A DNA stretch of 15,266 nucleotides, from NCBI GenBank assembly GCA_905215445.1, contig CAJMPZ010000051.1, forward strand, positions 1 to 15,266, in the 5' to 3' direction. This document shows, piece after piece, positions 6,709 through 13,797 of this stretch; positions within the stretch are counted from its first letter, which is position 1, and every line of letters begins with the position of its first letter. The notes beneath the pieces are model-generated. The model did not search any database. It was not told where the DNA came from and saw only the letters and a list, made by a program, of their open reading frames with translations. A program made the translations under genes and the position numbers. The stretch comes from an uncultured bacterium (GTDB taxonomy: Bacteria > Actinomycetota > Coriobacteriia > Coriobacteriales > Coriobacteriaceae).

Positions 6709-9072
6709 ATGGCAGACGAACTTGTTTTTAGTGGCGGCGAGATAGTTTACGCCATGCCTCAACTGCCCAAAGTTACATCTGTGCCGCTGAACGGTAGCGC
6801 CGTGCTGGTTGGTTTTAAGAACGCTCCCGATGGGGAGGAGATCCTCTTTGATTTTGACCCTCGGGCTGAAAAAGCTATGAAGCTCGACTATGAACTTGCG
6901 GCCGTTAGCGGGCTCCTCACGGGCGCGTTGAATATTCTTTGGCAGAAAGACTTCAACCTAGAGGGTGCCAAAGAGTGGGGCGACGAGAAGGTTGGTAAAT
7001 TCGTTCTTACGATTGCCAGGTCTGCGGGTATGACAAAGGCGGATGCAACTCTAGAAGACGCTATTCGCTTTCTAGAGAAAGAGTTTCCTCTTGCCGCGGA
7101 CAAGCTGACTGCCGAGTTTGGCGGCGGGCTCCAACATCATCTGCGGGATTTCTCGCACCACCCGAGCTTGGTTGGCCTTGCGTGTTCGATCCTCTCGCAA
7201 TTCACGTGCAAAGGCTATGGTACCGATACGGCCGGCCGGTTTGTCGCCTTTGACCTGCCTGCCGCCGCCTTCGATCCCGACTGCCCTCTTGTAGGCAGGA
7301 ACGTTCCAGAGAAGATCGCGTTTGGCACTCTGTTCTGGGCAATGCATCTCGTGAGCGACATGGCGGGGTCTAGTTCAAACCCCGGTAAGGGGACGGGCAT
7401 TCCCGGCGTCGTGCTGTCCCTGCTAAAGGAGCTCTCCTCCCTGCCTGTTTTTCAAGACATGCAGATTGCCTATAAGGGCGAGGATATTCGCATTCAGCAA
7501 TGGATCTCAAAGCTGTTTAACGGAACGGCGTTCAAAACCGAGGACGGCAAGCCCATTCGCTTCGACCTTCGGACGGAAGTCGGTCTTCTCGATCGGGCTT
7601 TAAGCCAGGTGCCAGCAGTCGTGGCCAACGAGGTTATCGTTCGTTGTCTCTACATGCTTTCAAGGCTCAAGGCCGAGCTAGAACGTTGCGAAGTGAGCAA
7701 GGTTTCCGGCTTGCGCAAGCTCAAAGCTTCGCATTTCATGCCCTACAACAGCAAGGCCCTCACTCGCATGGTCACGGTTTCGAGCACTTCGTTTGTTTTG
7801 GCGAATCTGGCGACGGCGGCGGTCAGGGCGGGTATCGAATGCGAGGGGAACAAGGTTGTTTTCGCCCAGAAGTTCTTCTTGCGAATAAACTACGTTGGGG
7901 TTGGACGCCTTGCGTTTGCCCTCCATGCCGACTGGGACTATATGGCGGAGGAAATGTCCGAGGCTTGGGCTGAGCGCGCCAGACGCCGCCAGGATATCTT
8001 CGATGGATTCCACTTTTATAGCCTAGATAGAGAAACGACGAGGATTGCCTTTTCGCTGAAGCTTGCCGCCATCAACTACGACTGCGGGAACGAGAAGAAC
8101 GAAGTGCGCAAAGGGCAAAAGAGGAGCTGGGCTCGCGCGTGGCGGGATTCGGTCGCGGATGGCCCAGGCATAGATGCAGACAGCTACTTTTTGAGCGAGG
8201 AAGATGCGTACGGAGCCCTTGAGGCTATTTCGCGGCAGCGAGGCGGTAAGGTGCGCGCCCTGCTGGTTGCACAGGAGTTAGTTGAGTTTTGCCCCTATTC
8301 GCAGCTGGGAGATGAAGAGAAGAAGGAATACAAAGGTTTGAAGGAGAGTGGGTCTTGGGTTAAAGATGAATTTCCCAGGAGACAAGACGCGGTTGATCTG
8401 GACGCCATACGTTCCCTAGAGAAGCAATGCGGGGCGCATATCCGTGAGCTTTCAGGCACATTGCCAAAGGCCTTGGTGGGTGGCGCTATTGCCGTGGCGA
8501 CGGCCCTGGGCACAGGAGGAGTGGCCGCGGCATTGGCTCCGGATATTGCTGTCGGTATCTTTGGAGGCTCGTTTGTCGGTCTTCACGGGGCTGCGCTTGT
8601 CAATGCGAGCCTTGCTGCAGCCGGCGGTGGGGCCTTGGCCGCCGGCGGCATGGGTATGGCCGGTGGCACTGCTTTGATTACGGGCGGCGGCGCCGCGCTT
8701 GGTCTATTGGGTTCCGGCGGCGTTGCCTTGGCGGCATCGATGGGGGAGAACTACGCGCAGTTCGTGCTCGTCGAATGTTCGAGGCTCCTTGCTTTTCTTG
8801 ATGTGGCAACTGACCGCTGCCCGCATGAAGGGGCCATTTTGGTTCGGAAAGCGGCCGAGGCCGTGCAACGCAGCATCGCTGGTGTTGAGGAAGATGTAGA
8901 GAAGGAGAATGGAAAGGGGGACCGCAGGGATAGCAGGTTGCTTAAGCAGTTGAAGAGGGGTCTTGGGTATTTGACTTCAACCCTTAAGCGGATCGAGAAG
9001 ATACAGAAGCACCTTGGTGCCGCCGGTGAGAGCGAGCCGCCCAACAGCTTGCCGGCATCAGGTGATGAATAG
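6709..9072 (+). CDS. Large protein of unknown function with Gly/Ala-rich membrane-like segment
   Basis: ATG 6709 has a perfect AGGAGG (6695-6700) eight bases upstream, giving 787 residues; an in-frame TTG at 6691 is upstream of that site and unlikely. The N-terminal half has a His/Asp-rich cluster: HHLRDFSHHPS (H143, H144, D147, H150, H151) and MHLVSDMAGSS (H213, D217), followed by GKGTGIPG. This could be a metal site, but no named fold is certain. Residues about 585-678 are almost entirely Gly, Ala and hydrophobic residues with GxxxG-like spacing, resembling a glycine zipper or pore-forming segment. The C-terminus is charged and helical (about 710-770). I recall similar proteins as uncharacterised in gut Firmicutes, so the family is probably conserved but unnamed. 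A terminator-like hairpin follows at 9094. Context suggests a defence or toxin-like role; this is inference. Confidence 0.8.
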   Translation: MADELVFSGGEIVYAMPQLPKVTSVPLNGSAVLVGFKNAPDGEEILFDFDPRAEKAMKLDYELAAVSGLLTGALNILWQKDFNLEGAKEWGDEKVGKFVLTIARSAGMTKADATLEDAIRFLEKEFPLAADKLTAEFGGGLQHHLRDFSHHPSLVGLACSILSQFTCKGYGTDTAGRFVAFDLPAAAFDPDCPLVGRNVPEKIAFGTLFWAMHLVSDMAGSSSNPGKGTGIPGVVLSLLKELSSLPVFQDMQIAYKGEDIRIQQWISKLFNGTAFKTEDGKPIRFDLRTEVGLLDRALSQVPAVVANEVIVRCLYMLSRLKAELERCEVSKVSGLRKLKASHFMPYNSKALTRMVTVSSTSFVLANLATAAVRAGIECEGNKVVFAQKFFLRINYVGVGRLAFALHADWDYMAEEMSEAWAERARRRQDIFDGFHFYSLDRETTRIAFSLKLAAINYDCGNEKNEVRKGQKRSWARAWRDSVADGPGIDADSYFLSEEDAYGALEAISRQRGGKVRALLVAQELVEFCPYSQLGDEEKKEYKGLKESGSWVKDEFPRRQDAVDLDAIRSLEKQCGAHIRELSGTLPKALVGGAIAVATALGTGGVAAALAPDIAVGIFGGSFVGLHGAALVNASLAAAGGGALAAGGMGMAGGTALITGGGAALGLLGSGGVALAASMGENYAQFVLVECSRLLAFLDVATDRCPHEGAILVRKAAEAVQRSIAGVEEDVEKENGKGDRRDSRLLKQLKRGLGYLTSTLKRIEKIQKHLGAAGESEPPNSLPASGDE

Positions 9073-9093
9073 GTGCATTGCATATTGATGACC

Positions 9094-9138
9094 CTGGATG
9101 ACCGCTGATTCAAGTCACCGGAGCTTATTTTGGTTTTA
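9094..9138 (+). terminator. Terminator-like hairpin, second copy of the 26-bp repeat
   Basis: CTGG (9094-9097) and TGAC (9099-9102) pair with GTCA (9114-9117) and CCGG (9118-9121), allowing one G-U pair and one bulged A, then AGCTTATTTTGGTTTT. It lies 21 bp past the stop of the 787-residue gene. Bases 9096-9121 are identical to 5399-5424. Confidence 0.6.
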
Positions 9139-9215
9139 ATGCGGGCGCCCATGCTGGTAAGCCTGCGCTCGATGCCGCTTGTCGAGACCGAAAGCAGGGC
9201 GCTTGATATCACACG

Positions 9216-9221
9216 TATAAT
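9216..9221 (+). promoter_or_regulatory. Candidate -10 element for the HEPN-CBS gene
   Basis: A consensus TATAAT lies 57 bp before ATG 9279. No good -35 hexamer is found 16-18 bp upstream; TTGATA at 9203-9208 is too close. It would allow the gene to be transcribed apart from the 787-residue gene, whose terminator precedes it. Confidence 0.35.
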
Positions 9222-9278
9222 TGCGCTTGTTTAGCTGTGCGAATGCGTCCCGAAGCTATTTTTGCAGGAGGTTTCGGT

Positions 9279-9992
9279 ATGGGCAAAAGTAACAATGCGA
9301 GCGAGTTCCTTGATCTCTATAGAAAGCTCGAGGGGTGTATCCGTGAGCATTATGACGTGCCGGAAAAACACGGTCCTGTGGCTTGGCTTGGCAGAAATCC
9401 CGGTAGAGCTTTCAAGAGTGTAGCCGGGGCTCTCAAATATTGCGCGGAAGTTCGCAACCTGCTCTCGCACCAGGAGAGTGTCGATGGCGATTACGCCGTC
9501 GAGCCGAGCGACTCGATGCTGACACTCCTGCGTAATACGCTTGCGGCGGTCGAGAATCCTCCCAAGGCAATCGACCATGCCGTGTCCATGCAGAATGTGT
9601 TTTCGGCAACTGCGGAGGACTGCGTGAGACCCGTCCTGCGCGAGATGGCGGAAAAATGCTACACCCACGTACCTATCCTGGAGGATGGCATCGTTCGCGG
9701 TGTGTTCAGCGAGAACACGCTGCTCTCCTACCTATACGGTGAAGAGATTGTCTGCATTGATGACGAGACGACATTCTCCTCGCTTGCCGAGCTGCTCCCA
9801 GTGGACGCTCATGCCTCTGAATCGTTCAGGTTCGTGCCACGTACGATAACGCTCGCAGAGGTTGCGGAGATGTTCACGGTGGCGATGCGCCGTGCTGACC
9901 GCATTGGCATGGTATTCATCACGCATAGCGGTAAGCCCAGCGAGAAAGTTCTCGGGATTATCACTGCTTGGGATGTTGCGGCCTATCTGTAG
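9279..9992 (+). CDS. HEPN-like plus CBS-domain-pair protein
   Basis: ATG 9279 follows AGGAGG (9266-9271) by seven bases and gives 237 residues; the frame is open to 9237 but lacks a site there. The N-terminal 90 residues are helical and carry R59-N-L-L-S-H64, the Rx4H motif of HEPN domains, many of which are metal-independent RNases in defence and toxin-antitoxin systems. Residues about 95-150 (MAEKCYTHVPILEDGIVRGVFSE split by the usual strand pattern) and about 175-237 (ending GIITAWDVAAYL) form two CBS motifs, which typically bind adenine nucleotides. The combination suggests a nucleotide-sensing RNase or regulator. It follows the 787-residue gene in the same direction and shares its start-region sequence. 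HEPN assignment rests on one motif and helical character. Confidence 0.7.
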   Translation: MGKSNNASEFLDLYRKLEGCIREHYDVPEKHGPVAWLGRNPGRAFKSVAGALKYCAEVRNLLSHQESVDGDYAVEPSDSMLTLLRNTLAAVENPPKAIDHAVSMQNVFSATAEDCVRPVLREMAEKCYTHVPILEDGIVRGVFSENTLLSYLYGEEIVCIDDETTFSSLAELLPVDAHASESFRFVPRTITLAEVAEMFTVAMRRADRIGMVFITHSGKPSEKVLGIITAWDVAAYL

Positions 9993-10143
9993 CGGTCGTA
10001 ACAGGTACGCGTATGAGTTCTGTACGATTTCAGAGGTTTCAGTGAGACGTGTTTGGGCCAAACTCATCGATGCCGAGGACCATGTCGATGCTGAGGGCGG
10101 CTGGAGCAGACGAGGCGTGGCATAGCGATGCGCGATGTGGGGG

Positions 10144-10169
10144 GCCGCTCGATGCAATGGACGAGCGGC
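10144..10169. terminator. Hairpin between convergent genes
   Basis: GCCGCTCG (10144-10151) pairs perfectly with CGAGCGGC (10162-10169) across a ten-base loop. It lies between the ends of the HEPN-CBS gene and the minus-strand helicase gene. There is no T-tract on either strand, so it is only a possible bidirectional end signal. Confidence 0.4.
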
Positions 10170-10197
10170 ACGGTTTGAGCGCCAGCCAAGGGTGTCA

Positions 10198-11247
10198 TTA
10201 TGGCCTGACTAGCCATAAATTGTTACGAGCTCGCGTTATCGCAACATACATCTTTGCCCTTGCGCTTGGTTTAAGCGGCACCTCTCTATTATCGAGCCAC
10301 ATGGACATGGGCTTGGTCAGCCAAACTGCGACATTGTTGAATTCGGAGCCTTTCGAAGCACCCATTGTCATTGTCGAGCAATTGCTATAAGGCAATGATT
10401 TTGCTTGCCAGGTCAAGTGCATCGCCTCAAGGAAGTCTACCGGTGGCTTGACGCGCTCTCCTCTTGACAGGGTGCGGAGATGGGTCTTCTCGTCGGGTGT
10501 AGCGCAAGCCAGTGCTGGCAGGTCTGGAAATAAGGCGTTGGCAAGTGCGACAACATCTGGTCTGCAGCGGTGGCAGACAGAAAGGCTATCGGTGTCGATC
10601 TCACACAGTTGGCGACGTCGAGCATAATCGAAGAACGTCTCTTCCGTATACGGCCCCTCTTTCGAAGTGGTGTAAGTCCTCTGCCTCGGGTCGCCGACGA
10701 CTATGACGGATGCGGGCGTATGCATCAGACTGCAGATGTAGTCGTAATCGTATGAGGACAAGTCCTGAGCCTCATCGATAAGGATGATGTCGAACATGTC
10801 GCTAATGCGATTGACGGCATCGCCGCCAACCTGCTCGTTGCATTTGCAGGCAAGGTCGGCGAGGCGCGAGCTGAATACGTCTCCTCGTTCGTTCGCGAGA
10901 TAGTAGGCCGGGTTACCCCTGGTCACTCCTCTACGTTGAGGGACCTTTCCCTCAACAAAGCTAATGCCTCGCGGCAAGATACCGGGAAGAGGATAAGGGA
11001 AGGGCCTAACTCCGTGTGCGAGAAGAAAGCTATACCAGGTCATGACGGTGATATTGCCGGGAACTGCGCCGCGTATCGCCTTCACTCGACTTGCGAAGTG
11101 AATTGCCGCCGCTTCCGTATATGTGAGGTAAAGAACATTCTTCTCGTGGGGAACGTTCAGTGCCTGGTTGAGGAGATAGGTTGTCTTCCCGGTTCCTGCA
11201 CCGGCCATAATGCACTTCTGAGTTGCCACTAGTTTTCGCCTATCCAC
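10198..11247 (-). CDS. gajB: Compact UvrD-like helicase, GajB of a Gabija system
   Basis: The 349-residue product has a superfamily 1 helicase core: Walker A GAGTGKTT (16-23), Walker B DEAQD (158-162), motif III-like VVGDPRQRTY, motif V TMGASKGSEFNNV and motif VI YVAITRARNNLW near the C-terminus. Directly behind an OLD-family nuclease this is the gajA-gajB arrangement of Gabija, in which GajB helps activate the GajA nuclease on phage-altered DNA. Characterised GajB is around 490 residues, so this copy lacks much of the usual 1B/2B insertions. GTG 11247 overlaps the end of gajA by 19 bases and has GGAG seven bases upstream. A second GTG at 11229 overlaps the gajA stop as TAGTG and is possible, but has a poor site. 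Confidence 0.75.
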   Translation of the reverse strand: MDRRKLVATQKCIMAGAGTGKTTYLLNQALNVPHEKNVLYLTYTEAAAIHFASRVKAIRGAVPGNITVMTWYSFLLAHGVRPFPYPLPGILPRGISFVEGKVPQRRGVTRGNPAYYLANERGDVFSSRLADLACKCNEQVGGDAVNRISDMFDIILIDEAQDLSSYDYDYICSLMHTPASVIVVGDPRQRTYTTSKEGPYTEETFFDYARRRQLCEIDTDSLSVCHRCRPDVVALANALFPDLPALACATPDEKTHLRTLSRGERVKPPVDFLEAMHLTWQAKSLPYSNCSTMTMGASKGSEFNNVAVWLTKPMSMWLDNREVPLKPSARAKMYVAITRARNNLWLVRP

Positions 11248-12923
11248 TCGATGGCTCCAGTAATGTAGTCGGGGAATGCGATCGAGGTCTCTGAATCGAA
11301 GATGGAAAGGGCTGTGTCCGTCTTGCTGGTTTCCATATAGTGGATTAGGCTATGGTCGCTCTCGTCCTTCCTTCCCAATAGCGAGCAGAGCGTTTCTCGC
11401 CCGGCACTCCTTACTAACGTGGCCTCCAGCGTATCCAAGCGAAGCGTGGGATAGTCGTCGTGCGGCTCGTCATGCGCTTCGCTGTCAAAGAACGCCTGTA
11501 TGTTCCCCAGCGGTAAATAGGGTTCGAATTTTTTCGCTAACTTTTCTGGGTTGCCGTCGTTATCCGTGACGATGGCGACCTTCTTTCCAATCAGCTGAGC
11601 GATGCTCAGGAATCGTTCAAACGCCAGGCCAACGGAAATGACGTCTATGCCATCTGCTAATGGGGAGCGCCCATATTTGTCCTGATACGCGCGCTGGATA
11701 ATCAGCTCGTCAGATGGTCCCTCAACGAGAATGGCCTTGTCTACGAGGGCGAGGCGTAACGTTTCGAAGCCGGGCAGTTTCCTGAAAAACGAATAAGTGG
11801 CCTCTGGCAGGTGTTTTAGTGTGGTCGAGGGTATTCCATCCGCCGCGGAACCGATAACGACGAGGTTTTCGAGACCGAGCTTGTTGGCGACGAAACTTGA
11901 ATGAGTCGTGCAGAGGAACTGGCTTCCTTGGTAGCTGTTGAGCAGCGAGAGCAATCTGTTCAAGTTTCCATACGAGAGATGGTTTTCAGGCTCCTCTATC
12001 AGCACCACTGTCGGCTTGTTGCTTCCGCTTGAGATTGATCCGAATGATATTTCGCTCTGAAGCAGGCACTGAGGTCCCGCGCCGATATTCTCGTACGGAA
12101 CACCGGAGAGTGAAATGGTCAAATCTCGGTACCAGGAGTCGGCGCTACCTAGGTTGACGTCGAGCTCTGGATTGCCCGCTTTGAAGCTTGCACTTCTTGC
12201 TAGTTTTCGATTTATCTCGCCACTCCTTACGGCCTGCCGAAACCCGTCCTTGCCTTTGCGCGCTCCCTGTGAGAGGGCCAGTCGATCATCTTTGCCGAGC
12301 GTGTCGATTAGGGATTTCGTTGCGCGGTCGGTCCCGAACGAAGGGCGCATGTCTCCGTTCGGGTTGATGAGCACCGATGTGATGGGAAGCATTCGTGGCG
12401 TCACCTTTTCCCCGGAGAAGGTTGTCCACGATGCCTCAAAATACTCTATAGGCAGTGAATCAAAGTGTTCGCTTCGTGATGCCTCTTCAACTTCTGGAAG
12501 ATATTCTGAATCGAAGGAGATCGTGAATGAGAAGCCGCATTTCCGGGTCTTCTCGGGGCAATATGCGCCGCTCAACCGTGCCGCTGTAGCCTTATCGCCT
12601 CCTTCAAGGTAGACATCGATTCGCACCTCCGGAAAAACTAGGTATGGTTGGGATGAATTCGTAAACAGGGCCACGTTGTCCTTGTTGAACAGGTATTCAG
12701 AAACGCTTCGGCTGATTGGCGCATCGTGGTATTTCCCGCTTAGGGCAAGGTTTATCGCTTCAACAATGGTGCTCTTTCCAACCCCGTTGTCTCCTACGAG
12801 AATGGTAACGAGATCATTGAAGGTTAGTTCAAATGGATTCCTAATCTTTTTGAAGCCGGAAATCCTCACCTTAGAAATAGTAAACGGTCTGTTTTGTCCT
12901 CCATTAGCACCTCCGCATGCCAT
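11229..12923 (-). CDS. gajA: OLD-family ATPase/TOPRIM nuclease, GajA of a Gabija system
   Basis: From ATG 12923 the product is 564 residues, close to known GajA. It has an ABC-type ATPase domain with Walker A GDNGVGKST (44-52), Walker B LIEEPENHL (E310-E311) and the switch histidine in THSSF (H341). A C-terminal TOPRIM domain follows with E401 and D405 in VEGPSDE and D454 and D456 in TDNDGN, the metal-binding residues for DNA cleavage. In Gabija, GajA forms an assembly with GajB and nicks DNA when nucleotide pools fall during infection. ATG 12923 has no Shine-Dalgarno site. A GTG at 12869, preceded by a short coupled leader frame, would remove 18 residues and give a start closer to the usual family N-terminus. 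It diverges from the methyltransferase genes. Confidence 0.85.
   Translation of the reverse strand: MACGGANGGQNRPFTISKVRISGFKKIRNPFELTFNDLVTILVGDNGVGKSTIVEAINLALSGKYHDAPISRSVSEYLFNKDNVALFTNSSQPYLVFPEVRIDVYLEGGDKATAARLSGAYCPEKTRKCGFSFTISFDSEYLPEVEEASRSEHFDSLPIEYFEASWTTFSGEKVTPRMLPITSVLINPNGDMRPSFGTDRATKSLIDTLGKDDRLALSQGARKGKDGFRQAVRSGEINRKLARSASFKAGNPELDVNLGSADSWYRDLTISLSGVPYENIGAGPQCLLQSEISFGSISSGSNKPTVVLIEEPENHLSYGNLNRLLSLLNSYQGSQFLCTTHSSFVANKLGLENLVVIGSAADGIPSTTLKHLPEATYSFFRKLPGFETLRLALVDKAILVEGPSDELIIQRAYQDKYGRSPLADGIDVISVGLAFERFLSIAQLIGKKVAIVTDNDGNPEKLAKKFEPYLPLGNIQAFFDSEAHDEPHDDYPTLRLDTLEATLVRSAGRETLCSLLGRKDESDHSLIHYMETSKTDTALSIFDSETSIAFPDYITGAIEWIGEN
12866..12904 (-). CDS. Candidate 12-codon leader ORF coupled to an alternative gajA start
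   Basis: ATG 12904 is preceded five bases upstream by GGAGG(T) (12914-12909), the best ribosome binding site of the locus, but it is out of frame with gajA. It encodes MEDKTDRLLFLR and stops at TGA 12868-12866, which overlaps a gajA-frame GTG (12869-12867) as GTGA. This arrangement would permit translational coupling into gajA. Confidence 0.35.
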   Translation of the reverse strand: MEDKTDRLLFLR

Positions 12924-13104
12924 GAATTAATTAACACAGAACGACGGCGACGTAGCCTGCAGTAAAGATTTAATGCGTTTATTTTACCAGCGTAGGTTGC
13001 CTGAGCTTTATCTTTCAGTCTACCAAATCAAGCTAGGCCTTGTATCAAGCTACACATTGATATATGCTTGCTAACGGTTGTATTCGTGCACAATAGGAGC
13101 ATCT
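12924..13104. promoter_or_regulatory. A/T-rich divergent promoter region
   Basis: The gap between gajA and the methyltransferase pair must hold the promoters of both. It is distinctly A/T-rich against the flanks. Candidate -10 boxes are TAAAAT on the minus strand near 12973-12978 and TATATG near 13060-13065 on the plus strand, with TTGTAT 15 bp before the latter. These are weak and only suggestive. Confidence 0.35.
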
Positions 13105-13797
13105 ATGGCCAAGCAAATTAAATCCCGAGATCGAGTCGTGGACCACGGAGAGGTCTTCACCAACGAGCGCGAGGTCAACGCCATGCTCGACATGGTAGCT
13201 TCCGAGTGCAAGCGTATCGAGAGTCGCTTCCTCGAGCCCGCCTGCGGAGACGGAAACTTTCTGGCCGAGGTATTGCGCCGCAAGCTTTCAGTTGTCAAAA
13301 AGAACTACGGCAAGTCGGCGCCCGACTACGAGCGCAATGCGTTTCTTGCCGTGTCGAGCCTCTACGGCGTCGAACTGCTTGCCGACAACGCTGCTGCCTG
13401 CCGGAAACGTCTTTTCGAGCTCTTCTCGACGGAATACACTAAGGTCTGCAAAAACCGAATCAATGTTGCGTTTCTTGACGCCATCCGCACTGTTGTCGAC
13501 AGGAACATCCTGTGCGGAAACGCCCTGTCCATGAAAATGGTCGACGCCGAGCAGAATGACACTGATGAGCCCATCATCTTTTCTGAGTGGACGCTTGCCA
13601 TGGGGGGCAAGGTCAAGCGCCGAGATTTCCGTCTTGACGAGCTGCTCGAGGGCCAACGCCAACAGATGAGCCTCTTCGGCCTTTCGGGTAGCAATACCTC
13701 GGAGTGGGAGTTTGATGAGGAGCTGCAGGCTTACATTCCACTACCCATCCGCGAGTTTCCCCTTATGGACATCTACCAGATAGGAGCTGCCGCATGA
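13105..13797 (+). CDS. N-6 DNA methylase-like subunit without NPPY motif
   Basis: ATG 13105 has AGGAG (13095-13099) five bases upstream, giving 230 residues; the TTG at 13078 is not needed. SAM-binding motif I is FLEPACGDGNFL (about 42-53). The expected catalytic motif IV (N/D-P-P-Y/F) is absent, so this chain probably does not methylate DNA alone. I recall this protein (KSRDRVVDHGEVFT... near the start, DEPIIFSEW and KRRDFRLDELL later) as the usual first gene of a two-gene methyltransferase set in gut bacteria. It overlaps the next gene as ATGA, so the two are translated together and likely form one modification enzyme. The C-terminus is rich in acidic residues and prolines (PLPIREFP). Confidence 0.8.
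   Translation: MAKQIKSRDRVVDHGEVFTNEREVNAMLDMVASECKRIESRFLEPACGDGNFLAEVLRRKLSVVKKNYGKSAPDYERNAFLAVSSLYGVELLADNAAACRKRLFELFSTEYTKVCKNRINVAFLDAIRTVVDRNILCGNALSMKMVDAEQNDTDEPIIFSEWTLAMGGKVKRRDFRLDELLEGQRQQMSLFGLSGSNTSEWEFDEELQAYIPLPIREFPLMDIYQIGAAA

Noticed and set aside
9993..10125. Plus-strand frame with YEFCTISEVSVRRVWAKLIDAEDH-like protein character
   Set aside because: It looks somewhat protein-like in its last 40 codons but has no start with a ribosome binding site after the HEPN-CBS stop and no recognisable family.
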